A stretch of 64,000 nt of DNA from Fennellomyces sp. T-0311 (taxonomy: Eukaryota; Mucoromycota; Mucoromycetes; Mucorales; Lichtheimiaceae), in contig JALLLT010000026.1 in the NCBI GenBank assembly GCA_025266875.1, forward strand, positions 1 through 64,000, written 5' to 3'. Under the pieces are notes generated by a model. It did not search any database. It was given only the letters and a program-made list of their open reading frames with translations, and was not told where the DNA came from. The position numbers and the translations under genes were made by a program. Position 1 is the first letter of the stretch; each line of letters opens with the position of its first letter. Shown here in pieces: positions 51,484-62,017 of the stretch.

Positions 51484-53086
51484 GATAAATAGTACGTTAG
51501 CAAGCGTTGCTACTAATATGCTATGATCGTAAAGTCGGGTTTCTACTAATAATTACAGTACCAATTCATGATTAGTTTATTAAATGCACTGAAGTCCGGT
51601 TGTTTGTATTGTAAAGTTTCATTTTATAGGAGCTTTGTTACGTAGCTACAAAGGTGGGGCTGATCTTTTCACTGCAAGCATTTTTTGGTGAATTTTGGTG
51701 AATAGTTTTTTGAAGTGGTTAAACATAGGCTCTTTAACCGCTTGAGTTGCTAAAATGGTAGTACCAGTGGTTAAAAATCTTATATCTAATCGCCGTAACC
51801 ACTTTTAACCCTCAAAATTATTTGCAGTGTTTGTATGCTCCGATCAAATTGAACGCTCGCTTACGCAAAATTTGAACATATTTTGGATCAACTTTACTCA
51901 GGGTATCCGTAAATACATTTGAGTAGTGACAACATTATGAAAGAACGTACGTGGTCAAGTTTTAGAGCCTGTTGTAAATTTTTAATATGGGTATGCCAAA
52001 TCGTGCAGCTTGTACTCATTTTTAAAGCTGGATATGGAAATTTTAGGATAGGTACACAAATTTCTAAAGTGACTAGTTTTTCAAGCTGACACTCGGATTT
52101 TTGACAAATGCATGCCATCTCTGACTTGAGCGTATATGTTGTTATGTCGGTTCTTGTATGACTTAGACACAACTAAAAATTGACAATAACGAATTGTCTC
52201 AAATATTTCTTATCAAGATTCTATGTAAAAGTTAGTAACCTATAAAAGTTAGTGTTAATATACGCAGGAGTTCTTCAAGAATTGGTCTTATATTCGTTGC
52301 CAAACTGCAGTAAGGTCCTAAAAAGGAATTATCAAATTGTCGACTCTCGATGAGATAGGACAGATAGGGTTAAGATAAAAAGAAGTTTATATAGAGAAAA
52401 CTTTATGTTGGGAAGAACTAAGCTTTACAGATAACTGACACGCTCTATTTATACCTTTCCTCAGACACTTATCCAGTCTATACAATTTCTTATATCTGGA
52501 CTTTTTATAAAATATAGGTTTTCGATCATATCTGGATATCGGACTGAATCTGGATCTTGGCAAGTATTTGGATTTTGATATATGTCTGGACTTGACATTT
52601 ATCTGAACTTAATTAGGAAGTTAGTGTCACAACGATTATCAGCTTCCCTTGAGAACCAAAAACGTCGTAACAATGTTTAGCTTTATTAAGTAGCTTTTCA
52701 ACTTTTAACATATACTGCGAAATTAGAGATACCTTGTCCCATTTCTATTTAAATCCTGCAGGAACACTACCTACAGATTTACCCTATATTGTCGTACAGT
52801 TAAACCTTGGATACCATATTGACATGAGAAACCTTACCGCTGTTCTTTTAGTTCTTCCTTGGATCAGAACGTAAATCAAACATGCTAATGAGATCGCCAA
52901 TTTCCGGTAACCGCACACTGAAAAGTATAAAAAAGGCCCTTTTCGATTTGTAATCTATTGTTGTATAGGTGCAGCGCCACGATGCTAAGCCAGAGTAGTA
53001 CAGGTGCACTTTTAAAGAGGTTCCGGTCTGAAGTATCGCTTTTTTTTTCTCTCTTTCGCTATCAACTTTTTTCGTTACCACCGGCA
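51484..53086. other. AT-rich spacer between kelch copies 2 and 3
   Basis: No gene seen. Near 51690-51800 short repeats of TTTTGGTGAAT and GTGGTTAAA occur. Near 52797 a segment CAGTTAAACCTTGGATACC resembles a Tigger/pogo terminal repeat without a visible partner. The block ATGCTAAGCCAGAG at about 52981 is shared with the upstream region of copy 1. Confidence 0.5.
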
Positions 53087-56000
53087 ATGTTTCGTTGTAT
53101 CCATAAATACCAGATAGCTATATTACCGGTATTATCGCTTTTGCTGATTATAACGAGCGTGGCCGGATCCTATCCGATGAACGTTACGATGCAAGAGCAA
53201 GTCCCTGGACGTACCTGTGCCACCTCTTTCGTACGCGGCGATACCATGTACATTTATGGCGGAGAATCGAGTAGTATCCTACAAACAAACGATTTCTTTG
53301 CTATCAGCTTTGACAAAATCGATGGATCTCTGATCTATGATCATGTGCCACAAACGAACCCAGGGCCGAGGGTTTCCTGTAGCACAGCGGTTCTTCTTCC
53401 GGACAACAACACTGTGCTTTTATTTGGCGGTTCATCTACTGATTTTAATCAGACCGATAATGAAATGCACGTTCTTCTACTATATCAGTATGCGTTTGAC
53501 AGTCAGACATGGACACCATTACCAGTCAACGTCGATCCACAAGCAAATGCCAACGTAACTGCACTACCCAGAAATCGATTCGCCCATACTTCCACCCTAG
53601 CTTCTAATGGGATCGTGTATATATATGGCGGTAGCTATACAGACACCTTCGCCACCTTTACATCGGACCAATGGATGTATGATCCCACTACGTCATTATT
53701 TAGCCCCATTACAGCAGCAGTCGATAACATATCTCTTTATGGTCACTGCGCAATTGCACTTCCGTAAGTGTTAGTGTAGCTGTGTATTTAAGCAATTAAT
53801 TCATTTTTACTTTGGCTTTAATATTTCAGGAACGGAATTATCTGGTATGGACTCGGTTTATTTGGCTATGGAGACATCAACAATAATGGCAGTACCACCC
53901 TCCACCTCACTGAGGCAGAAATATCGTTGCTTTACAACACTTCTGATGGCGCATGGTCGCTGCAGCCTAACGAAATTGTTATGAACGTTACTTCGAGAAA
54001 AGCATTTTCATCCGCTGTTCTCGGTATGTATGAAATCTTGTTTATAAATGCTGAATGCAGATCTAATTTTTACACCTATTAAAAAACTTAGGACCTGACA
54101 ACCGACATATTTATTCATTTGGCGGTAATTAGCTACATATTCTTTAAATTATAGAAAATGCAAGAATATTGATATTATACTCTTTTTACGAATAGGCTCT
54201 AGCCTATCCTACATTTCTCAGAGACTTTATCGGTCCTCTATAGATGTCTTGGATACCGCTACATGGAAATACGTAGTTTCATCTAGAACCCCTATTGGCG
54301 GTGTAAGTCCTAGTCGCCGAGAGATGGCTGTTTCATCGATGGTACTGGATAACCTTTTTGTCATCGCCTTGGGTAAGTACTGATAGTAGGGATATGCCTA
54401 GATTTTTGATATATTCAAGTCAAAGAACAAGCTAACTACAATCCTTTCTAAATGCCATACTAATTGTTATAATAGGCGGTGCTCGTACTCAGTATTATAA
54501 TGATATCAATGTCATGGAACTACCACTCCCAGATGAGCACGGAAATACGAACTTTTCAAATCTGCGCTGGGTTGACAACATAATAACCAAAAGTACTGAA
54601 GGTGGAAAAGTATCTTCTGAAGAAGGCATGAACAGTACAACCATTGCTGCAATAATTGTGCCAATTTGTATTGTGGCAATTATTATTGCCGTACTTTTAT
54701 ACTGGAGGTTTCGTCGCTATATACGAAGATTGCCAAATTACGTCCTTCATCTGGTTTGGAAACCAAGGTAACTATATTAACCTATGTTATATTTTAAGAA
54801 TGCTTACATTTTATGATCAACTTACAGGAATGGCGAGCCAAAATGGACGGAGGCCATAAGTCTAGCAGCACGAGCAATTCTAACCGGCGCCTTTATTGCC
54901 CTTCTCGTATTTCTAATTAAGCAAGTACTGAATAGTCCATCAGCCACTGTAAGCACCGTTCAAGAAGTAGAGACTGTCCGCATACCAGGTACATACAATT
55001 GTTGTAGGTCTTATCACAACAACAGGCATTGAATGTTAAGCGCTCTTAGATATCCGGTTTTGTCTTAATGGATACAACAATTCTATTAGTGCCTTTGATA
55101 TGAGCTGTATAACTGATGGCTCGGTGGATTGTAACACGTACCTACGGCAATTGGATACAGGAGAACATGCACCATATCTTCTTTCTGGGAGCGGACATAT
55201 TAGCTGCTATTTATTTTCTACATATTTTGATGAAGGGTTCCAGCTCGCACGCACCAACAGACCCGAGGAAAACAATGGCACAAAAGTTCACTTTACTATC
55301 TTTGGAACATTGTTAACAGAGGCAAGCAATATTAGCACCACCGATAGCAACCTATTTGCTATTCATGTGTCAGTATATCCACCCGGTAGAGATCCGAATA
55401 TTGCATTTTTTGAAGGGGATAACGTCACCAAACCTACGTGGATGGCGGATGAAGAATTCGAAAAATGGCTACTGAGTGATTCCAAGGGATTTGAAGCGAG
55501 CAACGTTTTTGATCTTTACTTTTATGACCAAGCACTGGTGCAGTATCAAATTGAGGATCACGAGGATCTCAGCAATAGCAGGTAAGGCTTTATAGCAAAT
55601 GACTGTGAGCGATTTGGTTGTTAACTGGATTAAAGTTGGAATTACTTTGGAATAGCACCGGAATACATTCCAACACCTGAAGTATCTATTACGAGCCGTG
55701 TTCGAAGTAATTTCGGAGAGCAACAAGGTCTTAGGTATCCTGGTGTACTTTTTACAGCGAATGAAATTACCTTCATGCCTCAACGATATGCAATCGTCAA
55801 CATTCGGGAACAGCGAATCCATACATTGGTCAATTCCCTTGGTTTTATTGGTGGTATCTTTGGCCTATTCATTGCAATAAATGTACTGCTATTTGGTAAC
55901 CGTCCAGGATCACCATGGGGGATTATCCAGCGATGGTCTATAGGAAGGGCCAAATACTCGTTATACTCTGCTCTCGGAAACTCATACAAGACCGTTGCCA

Positions 56001-56437
56001 CATCAATTCCTTTTGTCAGCCCTGTACATCCTCGTTTTTCCACGTACACATCAATGAACAATGTAAAAGACAGCAAGGACATAATACAACACCATAAGGA
56101 ATCTCCGGATAAGACCAGTACTCTGGCACCCATAGCTGCGGACATCACAGTACAAAATGAGGTGACGGATCGTTTCGAAAGAATGGAAGAGCGGATACAA
56201 CTACTAGAAACAATGCTCAAATCTTACTATATTGATGATGAGCTTTTCAGCTCGCTCGAACGGGCGATCGAGCAACCGAATCCAGAAGCAAAGAAAAGCG
56301 CCACCACATCATCAGATTGGTTACAATCTATGCGCAGTCGATTTAGCAAAACAGACAACCGAGCACAAGGATCCACAAACAAGAATGTAGAGGAAGAAGG
56401 TTCCAACGAGCGCGCAACATTAAAACTTACTGAATAA
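53087..56437 (+). CDS. Kelch-propeller three-pass membrane protein, copy 3, 8 exons, 955 aa
   Basis: Near-twin of copy 1. Exons: 53087-53763, 53830-54023, 54092-54124, 54196-54372, 54476-54767, 54828-54988, 55050-55581 and 55636-56437, every length equal to copy 1 (956 codons). The propeller half differs from copy 1 at only about ten residues in exon 1 and one or two in exons 2-4. Introns 2 and 3 look identical in the two genes. From intron 6 onward the genes diverge, with about 15% residue differences in exon 7 and a replaced stretch before span 3 (NFGEQQGLRYPG). Signal peptide, five kelch blades, three spans and the tail coiled coil (RMEERIQLLETML) are all intact. An in-frame ATG at 52958 would add 43 residues ahead of the signal peptide and is not preferred. 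A TIR element begins 18 bases after the stop. Confidence 0.86.
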
Positions 56438-56455
56438 CAAATGAATTATGATGTA

Positions 56456-57646
56456 CAGTGAACCCCCGCTTTTTCCTCCCCCGATTTTTCCTCTCCCTCG
56501 GTTTTTTCCCTGGTTTAGCTATGCCATCCGCTCGATCTTAGTGTTAATTTTCCCATCCTCGAAATTTTCCTGTTTGTCCCCAGCTTACTCTGAGGAAAAA
56601 AAACGGGGGATGAATAAAGCTATGTCTAAATGATCATAAGTATGCTTTGAAAGTGTGTATATCCCTTTATTTTCTAATAAAAAATGATGTATTGTACGAT
56701 TGTGTCGTATGAGCGCGCCTAAATAGACCATCACGAATGCTACGCAAGGCATCTGCCGTTGGGGCTTGTCCTGAATCATCGAGGATTTCGATTAGGCTTA
56801 GTTATTTCACGTAAACTCTGTAGGGCGATTGGTTCTTCAATCCTAACGGTGTACCTCAAAATATGGTATCGGCCGCCATTATGACAGCATCAGTAATCCT
56901 CCATAGCACTTATTGGCTCATATATTGTGCCTCGATCGAAATGATCATTCGGGAGCAACTACGTTGTGAATTCGTTTAGCCAGGACAATGAATCGACTGT
57001 ATTCTGTAGCTTGTTCTTACTTGTCTTTCACCGGTATTAAACGATCCCTGAAGCGAACAATGGCAACTTACGTGACATATTAAGTAGAGACGAAAAAAAG
57101 ACACAGTAACAAATCACCATTGCTTGTGATATCACCGTAAAAAATCCGCCTGGGCGATTCCGGGCATGTTGGGATCTTCTGGGATAATAGCGAAATCCCA
57201 ACATACAGTATGAGTAACACAGGCTGTGCTTGCGACCCAAGCGAATCCCAGAATATCCCAAAATCTGCCCAACGCTGCTACACAAGATCTCAAAATCGGT
57301 TAGCGTCTCCTTTATCCCCAGATTATCCCCAGAAATGCCCAGAATATCTGAAGGATTTTTTACGGTGATGCTGTTGTGCATTATATAGTGTAATACGTAT
57401 AATGCAATGTCGTTATTTCCGGCCCAAAAAAACGTACAGTACTTTATCAATATAGATACCCATCCATCTATCGCTATAGCGACAGATATATAAATCAATA
57501 TACACATATAAAGAAGTGAACGGTGCTTAGACGATTACTGATACCCAGCGCATACCACTTTGTGTAACCCCCGTTATTTCCTCACCCCCGCTTTTTCCGC
57601 ACTTTTGGGTGTTCCATCCGCGTAGGAAAAAAGCGGGGGTTCACTG
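56456..57646. mobile_element. TIR-bounded element with TA flanks, 1.19 kb
   Basis: The left end begins CAGTGAACCCCCGCTTTTT and the right end is its reverse complement, ending at 57646. Both are flanked by TA (56454-56455 and 57647-57648), the hallmark of Tc1/mariner-superfamily insertions; the CAGTGAACC end resembles pogo/Tigger ends. No transposase is seen, so it would be non-autonomous. Internal inverted pieces near 56591-56615 and 57561-57600 repeat the same CCCCCG/CGGGGG motif. An alternative reading is therefore two short MITEs, each with its own ends, flanking unrelated DNA. Confidence 0.75.
57131..57369. mobile_element. Nested MITE-like element, 239 bp, 17-bp perfect inverted ends
   Basis: The sequence starts ATCACCGTAAAAAATCC and ends with the exact reverse complement. 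The interior is built from repeated CCCAGAATATC-like and GGGATTT-like words in both orientations and has no coding potential. It lies inside the larger TIR-bounded element, so it is a nested insertion or part of its structure. I could not identify a target-site duplication. Confidence 0.75.
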
Positions 57647-57659
57647 TATAGTTCTTTAT

Positions 57660-57755
57660 TTCATTGAACAAAGCGCCAGAATTTAAGATCAATGAAGCAG
57701 TAACAATGTAGATGAACTACCCAATGAACTTTCAAAGCTAAACCTGAATAAATAG
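57660..57755 (+). pseudogene. Terminal fragment of another kelch family gene
   Basis: The reading NNVDELPNELSKLNLNK before the TAG at 57753-57755 matches the extreme C-termini of the intact genes (copy 1 ECSNEFSKLN, copy 2 GCSTEFSKLN). Only this tail survives, immediately right of the TIR element. It marks a lost fourth full gene, whose body was probably deleted between copy 3 and here. Confidence 0.7.
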
Positions 57756-58531
57756 AAAGTATATAACCATTGATAGTTATTATCAATTGTAACTGTCATA
57801 TGTTTATATACATACAGTTTTGAAATGTAAAATGTTTGTGGTGTATCGGCTCGCGGAGGTGCGCCGAGGAAAAACTACTTGACGGAGAATAGTACAGCCA
57901 TGAGTTATCATTTGTACAACCTTGGCTAATGTAGTGTTACTTAGCTTTGCATTCAACGCTTTGCTGGCTGACGTTGGCAGCTAAAAGAGCTTTATTAAGG
58001 GGCATAGTGTGTGTATCTTTTATAAGAAGAAAAGACTCGGTCTACGTATTTGAATATTTGTACGCGTGAATGACATCAGTGTCACAATTCTCAGGCACCA
58101 AATTCACTTTTCGAGTTAAGAGACCGAAGAAATTAAGGTACCCAACTAAAGCTAATTAGACACTAATTGAACAAATTAGCTAGCTCGATAAAAGTAGAGA
58201 AACTACTGGTATCATTGATGATAACTGAGTCTTTATATAGAAGTCTTTTTTGTGATGATATAATAATTACGCGTCGCAAGCCAATGTCACCTCAACATTC
58301 ATTAGCGTCGTGACGCGATCATTTTATCTGTTTATATATTTGAAACCCTAATACGGTCAAGTACATGTTTTGAAACGAAAAGAGAGGTAGGTTCTGCGCT
58401 AATGTTATTTGTGGGAAACGGCGTATAACCTGCAAGACGTATTTATAGTTTTTTCGGCAAAGTATGTATGTATTGAAAGTAAGGATATAGATGAAATATA
58501 CACTTCTACAGTATTTGACAGTAAAGAGTAT
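57756..58531. other. Intergenic, no gene seen
   Basis: AT-rich; the end of the kelch array and the 3' flank of the CipC-like gene. Confidence 0.55.
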
Positions 58532-59071
58532 TTAAGCATGCTCCTCGTCATAGTACTTGTTGAGCTGATCCTCAGCATGACGCTTGGCCTTGATCCTGTC
58601 AATGGCATCCAAACCCTTGGTCTCGACCCTATTCGTAGGTGTTAATGTCAAGAAAAACGCGAAAAAATACTACTTACAATTTATCAACGAGACCACCGGC
58701 AAGACCGGCGAGGAGCTGCTTGGCAGTAGCGTGATCGACGGGCTTACTATGATAAGATATCAGTATTTCTTGATCAAGCATTAGATACGTAACACGATTG
58801 CTTACCCATTCTTCTCGCAGTGCTCGTTGTAAGCCTTGGCAGCCTCAAAAGCAGCTATAACACGCTCATAAGATACAATAAAAAACCCTCCAAGAAAGAT
58901 TAACTTACCAGCACCGGCAATCAACTCGTGAGTGAAGGAACCTTCATGCTCTTCCTTGTTCTTGGAATCATATTCCTGCTTTTGCGAGCTGAAGTGATCG
59001 AACAAACCCCTATGATACCGTGTATATCAGACCATGACCGAGTAATGGCGCTTATATCTATACTCTTACAT
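58532..59071 (-). CDS. CipC-like (DUF3759) small protein, 5 exons, 105 aa
   Basis: Small soluble fungal protein related to the concanamycin-induced protein CipC. The biochemical role is not established; family members respond to antibiotics, stress or host contact. Exons on the minus strand: 59071-59070, 59009-58909, 58854-58806, 58746-58678 and 58628-58532 (318 nt, exactly 106 codons with TAA). The protein begins MGLFDHFSSQKQEYDSK, then HELIAGAAAFEAAKAYNEHC, KPVDHATAKQLLAGLAGG and VETKGLDAIDRIKAKRHAED. These are the DUF3759 hallmarks (HELLAGAA, FEAAKAYNDHC, AKEILAGLAGA, ETKGLD). The start codon itself is split: exon 1 supplies AT and exon 2 supplies G after a 60-nt intron. Unspliced RNA reads ATG TAA, so splicing is required for translation. 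All four introns are GT-AG. Confidence 0.92.
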
Positions 59072-59124
59072 TTTTCAAATATATAGTAAAAAGTAGGGAA
59101 ACTCACGAAATGATCGCGACAAGT

Positions 59125-59132
59125 CTTTTATA
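59125..59132 (-). promoter_or_regulatory. TATA box of the CipC-like gene
   Basis: TATAAAAG on the minus strand, 54 bases before the split start codon, implying a very short 5' leader and a first exon of perhaps 20-30 nt. Confidence 0.6.
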
Positions 59133-59599
59133 CTGGAAAGGCATAAATGTTTTACCTTTTTCCGTCAGGTAGTACAAAAGTTCGGTAATTCGCCAAGAAC
59201 CCACTGTCGGTCATTCCTACAGATTGGGACAAATTATACAAAAAAGGTTAAAAATAGTAAGGCGCCAGCCTTCATGGATGGATTCGGCAAAACGGTCTTC
59301 TTTACATGGTCAATTTATTCACATACCCTGGTTCTCTTCGACTGATGCCGTATACCCGTTCCTCCATACTATCCGTGACATCACAAGCGACAGCTTGTAA
59401 AACAGTATGCAACAAAAGGAATAGTGCATGCATCAAATATAAAAAAGTTAGCTGAGAGGTATATATACATAAGGTTGCATATGCACCTTATAAAGCTTGC
59501 TGGGTTTTTTGATTACCTGCAAAAGCGTCGCCAAGATGATTAAACTCCTTTTGAATTTGCATATCATCTTTCAATTATTACTTGATGAAAAATCAGATG
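59133..59599. other. Intergenic with two possible exon fragments
   Basis: On the minus strand, SMEERVYGISRREPG before a GTATGT and MTDSGFLANYRTFVL before a GTAAAA look like eroded exons. They are not linked to any recognised gene. Confidence 0.3.
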
Positions 59600-60235
59600 T
59601 GAAAGGACGCAGGTGAATCATGTGAATTACGGCCCGTAATGCCAACAAACCAAGAACTTGGTGCCTCAGCTGTTGTGTTACAGTTTATATGTACATCAAA
59701 ACACTCGACCTTTTTTTTTGCTTCATACACAGCACAGGTATCCAAGTCGATAATCTTCAAGTGTGAATAGCTCATCAGAGCATCACTTGCTAACTGCAAT
59801 ACATATCTGGCGGTGATAATAGAACTTGGCAGTGATGAAGCACTCCTTTTGGCTCCGCCTTGCTTCTATTTGAGTACACGCGTTAATGCATACATATTTG
59901 TGTGGGAAAAAGTTTTCGCTTTTACCTATAGGGTGCCTAATGCACTGATTGGTAAATGAAACGGCTTTGGAGTACAAGCGTCCGTTGAAGCTCCGTAGAC
60001 ATGGTTTGGCACTATCGGAGATGCTCTCATTGAGACGTATACCACGTGGAACTCGCTGTTGTGCTGTATCAATGCTCTTCAATGACGTTTGAGTTCGCAT
60101 GGGAAAAAACGACACATCAAAAAACTAAACCTGTTTCAACCAAGCTTCGATCCAGTGCAGCGACCAATCTAATCCACACTATCAAGCCATATCATATAAG
60201 ATCCACACAGTACTACTTCATACACAGTGATCCAT
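59600..60235 (-). pseudogene. Decayed partial duplicate of the Nup84/Nup107-type gene
   Basis: Homologous to part of the intact-looking gene at the right edge. IPRGIRLNESISDSAKPCL-type sequence (here VPRGIRLNESISDSAKPCL), then LYSKAVSFTNQCIRHPIG, matches RRIRFDDDISDSAKRCL and LYFKAVSFANQLIRHAIG there. The next exon is frameshifted (pieces SSLPSSIITARYVLQL and SDELFTLEDYRLGYL in different frames), and the preceding exon near 60130-60230 is alignable only at the DNA level. The 5' portion is missing. It lies about 2.3-2.5 kb from its source in the same orientation, consistent with a local duplication that decayed. Confidence 0.75.
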
Positions 60236-60941
60236 GCTAGACACAATGCTTCGTTTCATAATGGGATTTCTTGAAAGCGATTGTTTAGTTTGGATTGCTT
60301 AACAAGAGAGTGCAAGGAACATCATTAAAACAAAAATAATCTACACGTAAACCGAGACTAGCGCTGTGGCTGACAAACCAACCTTTGACAATGACAAAAC
60401 AATTGACATTTAGTCAGGTTTAGAGTACTAAGGAACTTTTGAGCTATACGTATGAAGCTGATGTATCACCAACGCAAGTTAGTTCGTTGAAGGGATGGTG
60501 TCGATAAATTGTATTATATGACAGTCATAGGAAGTTATACTGCCGACTGGATAATCCAGTTGAATGACATAATTTCAAACCATCTGCTCTATTAAAAGCT
60601 GTATCAAAAACTTTTCATCTGTCAAACTAGTCGTCTATCCTACTTGTTTTGCTGATTACAATTCAGGCATACATATCAATATCTGATGAGACAGTGAATA
60701 TGTATTGATCTCCTACTAGATTATAAAGTACCACTACGAGCTACGTAGCCAACACGTCGTAAAACATCAATTTGTCAGTGAAGCATGACCATTTGTTTCA
60801 TGACACAAGAGACTTTTGATAAGAATTACATTGACATTTATTTATCGGCCTAACATGTTATATAATCGCTTATAAACAATAACGAGCACTCCATTCCACC
60901 GTCTACTCATTTTCGAATTTTTTTTTCAAACATTCATTACC
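60236..60941. other. Intergenic, upstream of the small membrane protein gene
   Basis: No gene seen. Short TATA-like words (TTATATAA and TTATAAA) occur around 60858-60875 and could serve the gene starting at 60942. Confidence 0.5.
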
Positions 60942-61753
60942 ATGTTCTGGTGGCTGCTTCAACTACCTATCAAACTTTTCATCTACTTTCATATAATCCT
61001 TATCGTTCTCTGGCTTGTTGAACAAGTTGTAACGATTTTTGTCGTTTTTGTCGCGCTTTGTTCCATTGCAGCTCGCAAATGGGGCATGAAAGACAACTTG
61101 AATTTTCACCCAATGATGCTACTTTTCCTCCCACTCTTGCGTTCTTTTTTCTCACGTGAACGACGACTTTGATTTTCAACCACCAATCACCTCGTTGGTT
61201 ATACACCCTTTCCGGCTTTACATTTCACTTTTCGATTATCTTGTTCAAGAGCCCTGGGAGATTGTCAATGACTCGGAGGTGGAAGATGCTTTGGATGGCT
61301 CTTGCGAACTTATCGAAAATCCCGATCTGGCTGGTATTGAGAATGGATTCACGGATACTAGCAACTCTGTATGGATATCTCGCCACATACCAAACTATTC
61401 CAACCTGACATACATGTTATTAGACCACGCAACTGAGTGTGACCACTGATAAACTGGATAATATTGATCAAGGATGGGAGCCTTTGGATCTATGGATAAC
61501 GACTCACGCAACTCTGTAAGTGTATGTTTATTATGGATGCTTACTTGCTTATGTGGCCCAATATTGTGTATGTAATTAGATCAAAATGCAAAGCGCAAAC
61601 AGCGAATCCGTCATGGGACACAGCAACATCTTACCAAAGTCCCCATCGCTTTGAATGGTAAGTCACCCTTTTAATGATTGTACAAAGCTAACATATGGAG
61701 AGACAGCCGAAGGACGAATAGACAAACCCGATTCTCTCATTGAAAATAAATGA
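60942..61753 (+). CDS. Small membrane protein of unknown function, multi-exon
   Basis: I do not recognise the family. The ATG at 60942 starts a very hydrophobic segment (WWLLQLPIKLFIYFHIILIV, then VVTIFVVFVALCSI) that would form one or two membrane spans near the N-terminus. A GTGAAC donor near 61156 and an AG near 61249 allow joining to an acidic exon (PWEIVNDSEVEDALDG, then ELIENPDLAGIENGF). A GTATGG...TTATTAG intron within 61372-61422 leads to TTQLSVTTDKLDNIDQGWEP. A GTAAGT follows near 61516. The C-terminus is unresolved: different acceptors give ends at about 61653 or 61753. The final exon boundaries and total length are therefore tentative. It converges on the nucleoporin gene. Confidence 0.5.
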
Positions 61754-62017
61754 GGACTTCGATGCAATTTTAACGGCCCTTATGGATCGCAATCCTGTCA
61801 TATCTGAAACAAGCATTTTTTTTGCGTGCACAGATACATAAGGCTAATAAAGACGTTACGCACGTCATTCTATGCCTTTCCCATGACCAGCTTATAAATG
61901 CTACTGCATCATGGTGATTATGCGATGTAATGCAGGAGGTAGCACATCGATCATTCGCAACTAAATACCGACCAGTTAGAGAGTATCCTCCCATAAGAAG
62001 AACCTTATATACCATAC

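Noticed and set aside
57037..57507. 156-codon minus-strand frame inside the TIR element
   Set aside because: It spans the nested MITE and its inverted ends, and shows no transposase motif (no DDE/D pattern or helix-turn-helix).
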